Shown: positions 36,506-48,454 of the stretch, piece after piece
How the letters are laid out: each line of letters begins with the position of its first letter
Position numbering within the stretch: position 1 is the stretch's first letter
DNA from: Piper betle
Taxonomy: Eukaryota > Streptophyta > Magnoliopsida > Piperales > Piperaceae
Assembly: GCA_033002965.1 (NCBI GenBank)
Contig: JAURVB010013997.1
Location: 147,034 to 211,033, forward strand
Reading direction: 5' to 3'
Length of the DNA stretch: 64,000 nt
The notes under the pieces: generated by a model
What the model saw: only the letters and a program-made list of their open reading frames with translations
What the model was told of the DNA's origin: nothing
The model's database searches: none
Position numbers and translations under genes: made by a program

Positions 36506-37324
36506 ATGTTACAGGTGGTATCATAGCGAAACCGGTTCCGTATTGGATTGATAGTAGTATGTTAAGAGTCATAAAAAAGAATTTCGACCATGAAATTTCT
36601 TTAAGGTGGGTGGAATGTAATATTCTACCCAAAAGTTATGTTAGTCTCACATCCAATACTTACCAGGGTATGATCCAATATATTCAATGATTGAGCGATA
36701 TTTTTCATTATGACTTTAATATATTTTCAAGGACGAAAATTTCCAAGTTGGGGAGATTGTAAAACCTCAAAAATAACTCGGTTATTTTATCTCAAAATAA
36801 ATATTAAATATTATTAAATTAATTTAATTTAATAATATTTATGGATTATTTTCAATAAGCATTATTTATTGTCTTTTCATGTTTCGTTATTATGAAGTGT
36901 GTAAACTTTATTTATTTTCTTTTCGTATCTCGTTGTTATAAAGTGTGTATGTATTTATGGCTCATTTATTATGATCTTTCATGTCTTATTTTTTCGTTTT
37001 CATGCATCAGACTATGTCTATGTAAGCATATCCTTTTCAACCCAGAAATGGGTACTTCATTTTTTAATTTTTTAGCATGGTCGTTGGTTCCGAAGTTTGT
37101 CGAAATTCTCCATTGAAGTTGGTTGCACGTCGACATACTCACACGTCAACCACACTTTGAAATATATATTTTCTTATATTAAGTTGTTACTAGATTTCTA
37201 ATTTAATTGAGTGGTCATGAGTTACCATGTTGGCCCATACAACATTTATATTTATGCCTTATGTGTGCTTCTCAATATTACTAAACTTCTAATTTGATTT
37301 ACTAGGCATGGGTTACCACGTTGG

Positions 37325-37717
37325 CTCATGCACCATTATAGGTATGCGCATGTGTGCTTTTCTATATGATCTTACTAGAACGAGCATGTTACTGTCAACT
37401 AGATTCTGGTATAGATATATTTTTCTGTATGATACGGACATGTTATCGTTAACTAGATTTCGGTACACGTATATGTTTATGACAGGTTGTTCGCTCTGTT
37501 GAGTTGTCCGGGGTGCACGTCGTATCATTATGTGCTTTGACAAAGTATGTATGATTATGCATGTATGTATGATTTTAGTTGGTCATTGAGTGGTTTCGGC
37601 CTATACTTTTAAAATTCTTCTATAAAGTTTGTACGATAGTAGTTAAATTATTAACTTTATGAATTTTTAACTTCGCACTTCGGCATGCCACTAAACCGAG
37701 AAAAATAGGATCTTACA
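37325..37717 (-). repeat. Right arm of the 390-bp inverted repeat
   Basis: Reverse complement of the left arm with scattered mismatches. It forms the 3' end of the right LTR-like segment. Its outer end TCTTACA mirrors TGTAACA at 36,116. Confidence 0.8.
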
Positions 37718-38101
37718 TATATAGTAAGTGGTTTGATATAATTATTTATTTGAATGTATTGTTCTAAATTCCTAAATATGATGATGACTTTTATCTTTTT
37801 TCTATGTAAGTCATTGTGGGTTATTTTAGATATTAAATATCAATTTTATGTATAAATTTAATTAATTTTAATATATATCATGATTTGAAATTGGCATTGA
37901 GCATAATATTAGCCTCACAAATGTTGAAGGCATTATGTTATTGATATAAAATATCGAACACTTGGTCAGTCGTTCAGTCGAACAAAGAAATTTCCATGTT
38001 TAATTTATTTTTATTCAGTCAAATTAGGTCGTTCAAATTCGGTCAGACATGCTTCGGACTTCAGTCAGACTCAGTAATTCGGATGTCCACACCTAGCCCT
38101 A

Positions 38102-38109
38102 GATAAGAG
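38102..38109. repeat. 8-bp target-site duplication, right
   Basis: GATAAGAG, identical to 34,808-34,815. Confidence 0.9.
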
Positions 38110-38541
38110 GGGGAGAAAAGGGGGAGGCCAAGGGTTTTTATAAAAAAACACAAAGGCAATAGGCGGGCGCCTTTTGCAAGGCACTTAGCCATAGCAAGGG
38201 AAAAAGAAGAAAAAGGAAAGGAATGGGAGGAAGGAAAGGAAGGGAAAAGAAGGAAAATGGAAGCAGAAGAGGTGGGATAGCTTTTAAACATGACAAAGAT
38301 TCTAATACGACATGCGACCCTAGGCTAACTAAAACACCCAGAACTAAAACAATGCCATGACATGGCAATTGGGTCAAACAGAAAATATTCAATGGCGGAC
38401 ACATCCAATGTCCAAGTCCACAACAATATATAAAGACCCAGTTAGAACCAATCTGATTGAACCAGACTAGCTACGAGCTTATCGAGTCGAACGAAAGCCA
38501 AATCAATCATAAAAACACTAGATTGACGGCAAGTTTTACAA

Positions 38542-39589
38542 TAAGTGATATCATGAAATGTTCTGTGACTATTTTGTGATTGAATAATAATTATACATAT
38601 TTTGTAAATATTTCCATCTTTCTACTTATGGGGGAGACTATCGGATTTTCTTAAGAAACTTAGTCTCCTTTGTAAATTTGAACCCATTTAAGATGTCTTA
38701 CTTGCATAAGTCAAACCCTAGATGTCTTGCATACATTTTGAGTGTTGCATACGCATTAGATTCCCTTAGGTTCCGTCTTTTGACACCTTTAGTATGTAGG
38801 TCCTTTTTGTGTCGGTTCTCCATTTTAATGGATTATAAATTAATATCCCGAAATTTATCAGTTTGATTTGGTTTGCTCTACTGGTAGAACCAATGTGTTA
38901 CATATAACTCTCTTATAGAGTTATTATTTTGAGTAGATTCAAATGCACTTTTAATGCCTTGGCATGGTTTTGTATATAGTTTTATATAAAATAGGGATTT
39001 TAGAATAAATAAATAAAATGCATGCCTTTACTATTTTTTGGTCTAGTTATACTCAATCCGTGTAATTTGTAAGGAAAGGCTTATCCCAAGTAAAATGTAA
39101 GTTGTTAAAAAGATTGTAATGATCTAATGTGTGGTGGTCCCACAAGGAAGCTGTTAGAAATGCCATCAGGCAATGCTTAACCAACAACAACCTCGATGGT
39201 GACAAATGATGAGTTTAAGTGGATAACTCTGTCAGTTTAGGCTAATGTATGAGTTAAAAGATAAATTAGGAAAAACACCTCTCATCCCAAGAAAGAATCA
39301 ATATTCAATGTGTGAGTAATGATAACATGAGGTTCACACAGATTACATGATGGTGAGGAAGCTTCCTTGGAGTTGCTGGGAAATTTCCAAGACACTACCA
39401 ACATTGGTTTACTATAAAGATACACGAAATAATGAAAAATAATAATAAAATAATACCAAAAACACACCAAAACACTCTAAGCATACCATACTAAGTGAGT
39501 ATGGATCTAGATGAACACACGAAAACTCAAACCACTTGAATCGGACAAGAAATGAGTAGAACCAAAATCAGCGAGTCAAAGAGTCAGTC
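38542..39589. other. Non-coding DNA, nothing recognised
   Basis: AT-rich, without conserved motifs. Short open frames at 38,678 (+) and 39,282 (-) have no recognisable domain. Confidence 0.4.
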
Positions 39590-40260
39590 CGAGGCCAACT
39601 CAATGACCAAACCAGCAGATTCACGACTTGATGCAGAGCTGAAAATGGGGAGAGCTTTGGTGATGGCCAATGGTGGCCCAACTAGCGGCGTTGCCAGCGT
39701 TGCCGGTCAAAAATGACTGGATGTAGGTAACTGCAATGATCCAAGGGAGTGGTCGATGGCAACTCGCCGGCGGCTAGCTAGAAAAAAGCCCAAACTTTGG
39801 CCGAAGGGATAGGGTATCACCAATTCTTTCGAGCTCCATTGGCTGCGAGATCTGCCACATTCGATCGACATACGGTGATCATAAGAGTCAAACGGTACTA
39901 GCGGCAAGTCCAGAGGTGGTTGGATAACGATAAACAGAGGCTGGAAAGTCTGACGTTCATGGCAGCCTTCCAGCTCCTGCGAGTTTTTCGAGGTATTTTT
40001 CGGTTAGCTTCGGCAATAGCTGGGTTGCACGACTTTGGTGGTGCGGCGGCCAGAGGGTAGCCAGAGCGATAATGGTGACGACAAGAAGAGGGGGAGAAGA
40101 AGAGGGACATAGAGGGGTGCAATAGCATGGGGGCCATATATGACATGCACGTAGCTAACTGGGATGCCGAGCAGCTAAGGCGGTGACACGCGCCAACAGG
40201 GTTGTAAATTGTCATCCGAATTACCGCCCTTAAAAACTCAATTACTTTAACCACGCTAAC
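39590..40260. other. GC-rich repeat-derived block
   Basis: Composition resembles 23,691-24,620. The - strand open frame (40,254-39,898) is Ser/Pro/Arg-rich, without a domain. It is probably part of a retroelement LTR; this is inferred from composition only. Confidence 0.3.
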
Positions 40261-40563
40261 TTTGAAAATAAATAGTAATAGTAGAATGGCTCTTCCGTAT
40301 AGGATTTATCGATTTAATTAAATATTATTTAATTATTTTATATATAATTATATAGCTCATTTCGACCTTAATATTAATCTTAAAACTTTTATTTGTCAAA
40401 GTATCAACTTGAAGAATTTATTTAATTTAAACTTTTTATTTACTTATTTTATAATTTGTAATATTAAATTAACATAGTTTGGATGGTTGGAACATTTATA
40501 ATTCATTAATGAGAAAGTATTTTAGATAACATAATATTTAACTAACTTAATAAAGTTAGTTTA

Positions 40564-40603
<40 letters not shown>

Positions 40604-40739
40604 CTCAATTTGACCATATATTAATTGTTGACCGAAGACAAAAATGATAAAAACTTGGTTCTATTATAACTTTATAAACTTGACTAATGGCTCAATTATG
40701 ATAAAAAATTTTAAAATTGTAAAAGCTCTTGGAAATGCT
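40261..40739. other. AT-rich spacer with a (TA)n run
   Basis: Contains an uninterrupted TA microsatellite of about 34 bases at 40,567-40,601. The 8 bases before 40,740 are GAAATGCT, part of the target duplication of hAT copy B. Confidence 0.5.
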
Positions 40740-42380
40740 TAGGGGTGGGGGTGGGCGTCCGAATTACTGAGTCCGACCATAGTCCGAAGCATGTCCGATC
40801 AAATTTTATTGACTGAATTCGACCGAATAAAAACAAACTAAATATGGATATTTATTTATCCGACCGAATGAGCGACTGAGTGTCCGATATTTTATATCAA
40901 TAATATAATGCTTTCAACATTTGTGATGCTAATATTATATTCTATAAAAAATTTAAATCATGATATACATTAAAATTAATTAAGTCATACACAAAATTGA
41001 TATTTAATATCTAAAACAACCAAAATGACTTACATAAAAAAAAGATAAAAAGTCATCCTCATATTTAAGAATTTAGAACACTACATTCACTTCAACAATT
41101 AATATACTACAATATAGTTAAAATGCCCTCAAATAGTATCATAGTTCACTAAATTTTTAAAATTTAACTCATATACATTTTCTAGTTAAATAAAAGATAA
41201 TCGATGTATAGAAGCTTTAAAGTAATCTTTAACATCAAAATATAATCCAATGTTACATAAACTTCAAAGACAAAATATTCTATTAGTTGATTCTTCATCA
41301 AATGTAGCCCACCTACATGAAAAAATATACTAAAAAGTTAATTATTTGTAGAAATATTTTACAAATATTAAAAGAGTAGAAACTAAATATAACATTCTCA
41401 CATATTCATTATTGACTCAATCATCAATATCTTCTCATACTTCAATATTCATTGTTTCAAACAAATTTGATGATGAACTTATTTGCTTCTCTACAAATAA
41501 AAAATATAGTAACAAGAAAAGAACATATGTTAAAAAATATATATCAAAAATAAAAAAATGTATAGATATAAAATATGAATTACCTTCATATTCGTTCCTC
41601 AACCAATTTTAGGCACATATTAAAGCTTCAAGTATTTTTGGACTCAAATTATTCCTAGTTGAGCCAATTGTTTGTTTTCCAATACTAAATGCCGGTTTTG
41701 AGCAAACGGTTGACATATAAATAACTAAAACATCTTAGGCAATTTTTCCTAAAATAGAATATTTTATTATGTTCAATCTCAACTATGATCATATATCAAA
41801 ATGCTTGTCTACTTTATCCACAAAAGGAATAGTTAGTTGATCCAAATAATTCTTCAAATCAGTTTGCATTGGCTCCTTTAATGAATATTTCATAATCAAC
41901 TTCCTTATGTCTTGCAATCACCTACTTAGGCCTCCAATAAGACAAATAATTAATGAACTTTTAATTCCAATAAAGGTTTAGCACATATCAAGCCATGATT
42001 TCACATCAATCTTATTTTTTGAATTTTTCTATTGTAATATAATATTTTTTTATTCAACTATTTTTTTAAAAAAGTGATTTTAATTTTTATGCTAATTGAC
42101 ATGAGAGAAACTAAGAAAAATATAAGAAATAACAATTATATAAATGAGGTATTAGTTGTTTGTGAGAAAAATAATATTTATAATGAAAAATATAATTAGA
42201 TAATAAAATAAATATGAGATAAAAATAATTACCTATATTGACTAAATTTTAATCGTGTCCAACCGAGACCAAATTAATCGAAGAATTTTGACTATGAACG
42301 ACTAACTTTTTGCTCGAGGTAAAAATGACGGACATGGACAATGCCTTGTCCAATGTCTGGCCGACTCACGCCCACCCTCG
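40740..42380 (-). mobile_element. hAT-superfamily DNA transposon, copy B (inverted relative to copy A)
   Basis: The left end is TAGGGGTGGGGGTGGGCGTCCG and the right end CACGCCCACCCTCG. The flanks GAAATGCT (40,732-40,739) and AAAATGCT (42,381-42,388) match at 7 of 8 bases. The length of 1,641 bp is close to copy A without its insertion. On the - strand at 41,720-41,583 the transposase dimerisation domain is better kept than in A: MSTVCSKPAFSIGKQTIGST, then NNLSPKILEALICA, one stop and NWLRNEYE. Family proteins read 'ASESAFSTGGR...LSPKTVEALICTQNWLR'. The 5' two-thirds of the transposase, including the BED finger, are absent. Confidence 0.85.
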
Positions 42381-42388
42381 AAAATGCT

Positions 42389-44285
42389 ATCAATTGAACC
42401 GTAATCAGGCCATCTGTAGCCTAGCAGCACATGCATTGACAAGTGGCAATGCGTGGCGTTGATGTTGCAAGATGCCATATGATATATACCTTGTTAGAAA
42501 GCTTTCACTGACACTAAGAAAAGTCAAAATTGACACAAAGCCAAAAGATGGCTCTATGCAAAGGAATCATGGGAAAAAAGTTAAATTAGTCAAAAATACT
42601 AAAAATGACCAAAACATCCTAACAAAGTGTAACAATGATAAAAATAATCATGATGATGAAATATATCCGAGTTTCTTATGCATGAAATGTCAAACTCACC
42701 CTCGTTTTCACGCAAGTAGACTTCACCTCGTTAAAACCTGATGTGTGGTGCCTCGTTTCCTCTAAAACGTGGGCAGCCTTCCCCTTGGATTGGCACTACA
42801 AGTCGCCTCTTGACTTTGATCATGATCTGCATCACAACAGCTTGATGATCAAACAGCGAAATAACATCCAACACAGTGCTTCACACATCTAGTCACTTTG
42901 ATATGCATCTAACCACTCTCATAATCCACAATACACAAGTTGAGTGCAACGCTCAATCTAGCCAAGCACCGTTTCTCTAGGGTCCCATAGAACTCACCTC
43001 ACATGGCACGAACTTAATATAGTAGTGCACCTCTTCACTACCAGCCCGATAATGCATCTTTTCATTACCGCCACGATTCTTGTGTGCCACAAGGATATGA
43101 AGAACCAACAAGAATCACTTAGTTTCCTTGACCTCTATCTTGATCCATCTCTAGGCAAACTCCACTTATCGTGATGGCTAGCAAGTGTCCGTAAACTTAC
43201 TGGACCATGGGAAGGTCGTCACCTGAACCAACTATCTGGTCATAACACACATACTCTTGGCAAGTGCCCAAGACATAGTGGTCTGCTATCCCTATATAGT
43301 GAGCGAAACCCCAAACACGAAAGTCTTGGCCATTGTTGCCCACCAACACCACCCACACTTAACGCTAAACAAGTGTGGGGAGCTACGAAGGTCCTCCAAC
43401 CAACAAAGTCCGCCAAGACCACCACTCAAGTCCTACATATTGCTTAAGACCCATTGAGTGAATAAGAGAGGTGTGCCTTCTGGCACCACACATTGAATAA
43501 CCAATGTGTAGTAGAGGAAATTTTCACTACTTCCTTCTTGTGGTAGCCATAATCAGCTCTACCAGCATAAATCGTCATAACTTGTTATATAGAGGTTTGC
43601 AGGTAAAGATATGCTACCTCCAACATCTCCTTACTTCACGAGCATGTACACTTCTTTTCCATCAAGAAATTCTTCTCGTGCACATTTTGAGTAATCGACC
43701 GGTACTCTTTAGGCAAGTTTTTTAGGCAAGTCGGGTAACCAATCTAGGCAATCTGGAAACTCTTCACTAAAAGTTGCCAAAGCCTTTGCCCATCATCTTG
43801 GTAGTCTAAATAAAGCCTACTCAAGGTTAACTGATATTTCTCCAAGTGCGGCAAGGTTTGTCATGCACTGTCAGCATGCCTAAACCAAGAGACCATGGTT
43901 GATCATACCCTCCAAGCAATGAACACAACTCGCCCCTCAAGGCTAAGTCGCTCTTCCACTCCTACGTGCCTCTTGCACGCCTGTGATAGCTTATCCATGG
44001 CACCTCATCCATGGAGTGAATATTTCTATTTGGTATATATTCATGGCAGCTCATCCGTGAACTTTATTATCATCACTAAGTCAAGTGTTCCACAATCTCT
44101 ATGGCACCACATCCGTAGAGTGACTATTTCCACTTGCTACATATTCATAGCAGCTCATCTATAAACTATGTCGTCATCGCTAGGCCAAGTGTGGCCAAGT
44201 GACAAAGTGCTAAACTGCTACTCCACAACTACAAACCAACTTTATTATGGATAAATCAATTTGACAACCCTGAACCAAAGTTTGA
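42389..44285. other. Repeat-derived non-coding region
   Basis: No gene is recognised. The phrase ATGCCATATGATATATACCTTGTTAGAAAGC at about 42,474 resembles LTR sequence of plant gypsy elements, but no pair was found. The remainder is C-rich, with many short frames that show no domain. A 104-bp tandem duplication is listed separately. Confidence 0.35.
43997..44193. repeat. Tandem duplication, two units of about 104 bp
   Basis: The unit starting 'atggcacctcatccatggagtgaatatttc' at 43,997 is repeated with scattered changes from 44,101 ('atggcaccacatccgtagagtgactatttc'). Both contain 'tacatattcat(g/a)gcagctcat' and end 'ctaagtcaagtgt' or 'ctaggccaagtgt'. Confidence 0.8.
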
Positions 44286-44738
44286 GTTTTACATATAAAT
44301 AAATTAAACATGGATATTTTTTTTGTTTGACAAAATAACCTAGCAAGTGAGAATACGAGAAAATTAAATAATCTAGGGCATATAAACCTTAGGTATTGAA
44401 CTTTGTCATGGTAATATAATATTTCTTTATTCAAATATATTTTAAAAATAGTGATTTTAATTTTTGTGTTAATTGACATAAGAGAAACTAAAAAAATAAA
44501 AGAGATGGTGATTGTACAATGCGGTATTAGTGTTTTATGATAAAATGTATATTTTATAATGAAAAAATAAATAGACAATATAATAAGCATGAAATCAAAA
44601 TAAATTCTTAAATTGACCGAATTTTGCCCGTGTCATAATTGTGATGAACTCAATCAAAGAATTCTCACCGTGGAAGATCGATATTTTGATCTCCAACTCC
44701 TCGTCTGGTGTCTCAGTGACTTGTGCCCACCTCTCTTG
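44286..44738 (-). mobile_element. hAT fragment, copy C (same family as A and B)
   Basis: Positions 44,395-44,735 align with 42,025-42,375 of copy B: 'gtaatataatatttctttattcaa', 'agtgattttaatttttgtgttaattgacataagagaaacta', 'gcggtattagtgtttta', 'aatgaaaaa', 'attgaccgaattttgcccgtgtc' and the terminal 'tgcccacctctc'. Sequence to the left, around 44,290-44,320, resembles the other end ('aaattaaacatggatatt' against 'aaactaaatatggatattt'), so most of the element is deleted. The left terminus is unclear. Confidence 0.6.
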
Positions 44739-47700
44739 TTGAGTTTTTGACGTTCAAGAAACGGTTGATTGAAGGGGTAAAAGAATATTATGTACATGTC
44801 TATAGAGAGGCGCGAAATAAAGACATAAGTCTGGGGATATGGTCGTTTTTAGGCCCATTAGCACGTGCAAGCATAGGCTATTAGTGTCAATAAAAATAAG
44901 CTGTGAGTTATTTTCTAGTTTTTTATTTTTTCCATTATTTGGTACAGACCCTATTTCTTGAGGATATAATTAATTTGATGATTACATAGGCTACCCTTCG
45001 AGCCCTCCTACAGCTAGAATTGTAAGTAATAGTGATCACAAAAATCATGTAATTGAACAAAAAACCTTAAAAAATCCTAATTGAATTGTAAGTAATAGTG
45101 ATCACAAAAATCATGTAATTGAACAAAAAAACCTTAAAAAATCCTAATTGTGAGACTAAATTCACCAGGGCTTCTTAGGCCACCTATGTAGCCTAATCTA
45201 ATGTATATCTCGCAGACATCCAATGTGTAATTGACAAGTTTTACGTACGCGGTTTGCTAATAATGATGACCCCCCACGATGGGGTGCATTAGCACTGCAC
45301 AAATAATCTGTGAATCGGTCAACGTAGGTCCAAATCATGATGAATTGGAATTATTTATTTATAAAAGGATTTAGCCTGTTTTTTTAAAGTTGTATGCAGA
45401 GGGATATAAATCTGTAGATTCCAAGTTAAATCAACAGATTTTTATTATTGTGCCAGAGTGCAAGGTAATGCTCTCAGGTGGAATATAATGATTGGAGCTA
45501 TAAGTAATGCGCTTTTAAAGTTTAATCCAAGATATCTATCGTTATTATTTATTAATTTTTGTATCATTTATTTTTCTTAAGTTGTTACCATATTTCCTTC
45601 ATTTTCACCCACATAAACAGTTAAAATTAATAAATTTAATTTAAGTCATACAAACTTTTAATGACGAAGAACTATCTTCAATACTTTCAATTAAAAGATA
45701 ATTCAATAAAATAGTAATAATAGAAGCTTATCATTTCAAAGTAAAATCGATACGGTTATATTTATCTCTTTTTACACCATTTTTTTTAAATTTTATTTAA
45801 TTTAAAATACGTAGCAAAACGGTAAACAATCTTATTGCTCCACCACTTGTAGACCACAAGTAGGGTGCAAATTTAGTGTTTTTATGCAAAAGTGCTCCAT
45901 TTCCTAAAAATAATTTGAGTAATAGGGATTATCTTAATTATTAATCAAGCTTTAATTAACACCTATAATCACCCATTAGGTAGAGTAGCAACCACTAAAC
46001 TCCGCTCTTCAATGATTGCTATTTTTTGTTAGTTTTTTTGAAGAAAATAGCTTCAGATCTACAAAAAGAATTGGATTTTTTATTTTCTTACCATTTCCAT
46101 ATGATTTTGACCAAAATCTAACACTCCAAAAATTCATTTTTGGATCCAAGAAAACTAAGCCGACATATTTCAATATCAAACTAATTGATATTTTGATTGG
46201 ATTTTCAAACGTACCAAAGATGGCTTACGGCCTTACCGTGATTATTAATTATCATCACGAACCATTTTAAACATTAATTTATTATTTTTAACTAATTTTT
46301 AAATAAGTAAAGAATCTTTGACTATTTTATTTTGCTAAGACACTAAACAAACTCACAAGATAGTGGGAAAATTAGATGTAATTACCAAAAAATGGGGAAA
46401 ATATAAATAATCTAAATTACCCTTAATATCAAATTTAATTTTTTTTTCAAAAAAGTAAGTAGACTAGTCATGCTGCCATCAGTGAATTAGTCATGGCAAA
46501 CGGTGAAACTTGGTCGCCCTAGGCCTAGGAAGGCTAGATCTGCCTTCCCTATGGCCTCTTAAAAATAATTTTTTTATAATGACCCGGTCTAAAGTATAAT
46601 ATAATAAGTTAAGTCATTTTTTTAAAAGTGGTCAAACAAGTTAAAAATCTATAACTCATTCCTACTTATAAACAGAATCTTATCCCAGTAAATATTAGAT
46701 GTGAGACTAAGTTGAGGATCTCACAATCCACCCACCTTAGAAAATTTATCCTCAAAATTCCTACACTCGTTGCTAACCTTCGTTGACCTGTGACCTGTGA
46801 CCGGTAACCTAGCCGATCTCTCTAGTCCAGCCCACCATCTAACATAGAACAAAGTTGCTTTAATACCAAAAGTACAACATAATGGGCTAAGTCATTTTTT
46901 TTAAAGTTGTCAATCAAATTAAAGACTTATAGTTATTCCCACTTATAAACAGGATCTTTATAGCCTATTCTCACTTATAAACATAATCTTATCACAGTAG
47001 GTATTAAATGTGAAACTAATTTGAAGGATCTAAAGCTAAAAGGATAGTTTATTCTTGCCTTTATAATTTTTTTTTGGTAATTAGTTTTGATTCTCCCACC
47101 ACTAGATAAAATTAAAAAAATATTTCTATTTTTTGGTAAAAGCTTTAAAAAATGTAAAGCTAGCAACACCACATTTGTATAGCTTATATAAGCTTACAAA
47201 TGATACCTTAAATTTAAATGTTTTCAATGTGTCTCACATAATGAAGTTTATACATAGAAAATAGAGCATACAAGTAGGAGTTTGATAAATTTTAAATCTT
47301 GTTTGATGTCAATATGACATACTTTTTGGTTTTTTAAAATGTATTAATTTAAAGACATTTTAAGTAAAGCTTTTAACCCAAGAGAAAAGGGAATTAATTT
47401 TTCATATTACTCATTATGAAAAATCAAGCATAATTATTAAAAAAGGAAAAAATACAAAACGTCTTAAATGATCTTAATCAAATTTAAATTAAAATTTTTT
47501 TAAAATAAATCTTATCATCATTGGGCAAGGTTGTCCTTGGGAAATAAGGTCCGATCACCTCAGGATCGTGGGTAGCTAGATCTGGGCCAATGGTGGCCAC
47601 GTCTGGCTAACCAGACAGCAAAGTAGCTTTCTTTAGACTTTAGGATGTCTAAATCTAGCTGCTCTATGCCCGTCGCAGTTGTAATGGTTGACTGTCACCG

Positions 47701-48180
47701 CTTTCTTAAATTTTTTTTTTTTAAATAGGGTCAGTCATGTGAGTATCAAAAAAACTTCTTTTCTGATAATTAGTTTTGATTTTCCCATTACTAGATAATA
47801 TTAAAAAAATATGCTCCCTTTTATGATAAAAGCTCTTTTAAGTTTCATGTTTATTTTATAATTATTATTTTGACAATTTAAGACAAAAGGGTTATATAAA
47901 AATCTGTAAATATCATAATTATTTATTTTTGAATTTATTTATATAAATTTTGAATAATAGGGCCCACTAAATTATTGAAAATAGAGCTGTAGTTTAATAA
48001 GCAATATAGGTCATGATGTATATGAGCCTCACTCCTAAAGAGGCTTGTATATACCCTAACAATTAATCAAGTAATTAATTAACATAACTAATCACCTATT
48101 AGGCGGTGACTCGTACTAATCTCCTCACCAAAAACTCCACCTTTTTTAAATAACTAAAATAAAAAAGATAGAGTCAGATC
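44739..48180. other. Upstream intergenic region of the TNO1-like gene
   Basis: AT-rich, no gene recognised. A 66-bp tandem duplication is at 45,019-45,149. Two related stretches of about 150 bp lie at 46,575-46,740 and 46,865-47,035, sharing 'ctaagtcatttttttt', 'cccacttataaac(a)', 'atcttatc(c/a)cagta' and 'tattagatgtgagacta'. A G/C-richer patch at 47,520-47,700 shows no motif. The open frame at 46,016-46,270 (+) has no recognised domain. Confidence 0.4.
45019..45149. repeat. Near-perfect tandem duplication, two units of 65-66 bp
   Basis: 'attgtaagtaatagtgatcac...aaaaaatcctaattg' is present twice in direct succession. The copies differ essentially by one extra A in an A run, so the duplication is recent. 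Confidence 0.9.
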
Positions 48181-48454
48181 TAAACAAGAAAGGATCGAAT
48201 TCTTTATTTCGTTTCTTCGACCTCCGAATCCGTCACCAAATCCGATCTGGGGAGGTATTCGACGCTCTCCGCCGTTCAAAGGTTCGAATTTCTTCTTCCG
48301 TTTGATGTCTGTCGTTCAATTTCTCCATTTGTTGCTGTTGTTGAAATTGTTTGCAACAGTTTCACTGGATGAGGGTTTGAATGTGCAGATTGGTTGATCT
48401 ATTAAGGTTTGATCCATTGATGGATTGAGTACTCTAAATTTGGTGTGGATTGTC
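48181..48454 (+). promoter_or_regulatory. 5' UTR region of the TNO1-like gene, possibly with an intron
   Basis: Upstream of the ATG at 48,455 the sequence changes from AT-rich to a CT-rich leader (TTTCTTCGACCTCCGAATCC). A plausible leader intron runs from a GT near 48,281 to the GTGCAG ending at 48,388. The exact transcription start cannot be read. Confidence 0.35.

Larger units (their letters stand above)
36116..37717 (+). mobile_element. Rearranged Ty3/gypsy-type LTR element with inverted ends, nested in hAT copy A
   Basis: Left segment 36,116-36,513 begins TGTAACATTCC and ends ATGTTACA. It is followed at 36,516 by TGGTATCATAGC, one base from the initiator-Met primer site. At 36,729-36,757 come 'caaggacgaaaatttcc' and a GTTGGGGAGATT purine tract, then TGTAAAACCTC starts a second LTR-like segment ending ATCTTACA at 37,717. 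So the primer site and polypurine tract are only about 230 bp apart, with no polyprotein between them. The last 390 bp of the right segment match the left segment as an inverted, not direct, repeat. It interrupts hAT sequence that continues at 37,718. Confidence 0.7.
34816..38101 (+). mobile_element. hAT-superfamily DNA transposon, copy A (non-autonomous, carries a nested LTR element)
   Basis: The left end reads TAGGGGTGAGCG. The right end reads on the - strand TAGGGCTAGGTGTGGAC, giving short imperfect TIRs. A perfect 8-bp duplication GATAAGAG flanks the element, the hAT hallmark. The + strand at about 35,430-35,615 keeps pieces of the hAT transposase C-terminal dimerisation region: a WRSN... 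stretch, PMSIVASKSAFSIRDQIVSS, a stop, then a degraded helix. Without the nested insertion (36,116-37,717) the element is about 1,684 bp, too short for a full transposase. Copy B at 40,740-42,380 matches it in reverse orientation at almost the same length, so both descend from one internally deleted parent. Confidence 0.88.
34600..38541 (-). repeat. LTR-like flank of the Ty3/gypsy element, 5' copy, split by a hAT insertion
   Basis: The two outer parts, 34,600-34,815 and 38,110-38,541, are collinear with the continuous copy at 25,690-26,468. Between them sits the hAT element with its 8-bp duplication. Removing the hAT and one copy of GATAAGAG restores the collinear order (purine tract, then 'gaggccaagggtttttataaaa'). 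On the - strand the repeat starts TGTAAAACTTGCC at 38,541. Confidence 0.6.

Noticed and set aside
36291..36551. Matching peptides in the left and right arms of the nested element, as a possible duplicated gene
   Set aside because: The similarity comes from the inverted DNA repeat. The peptides are Tyr/Asn-rich and have no domain, so this is repeat sequence.
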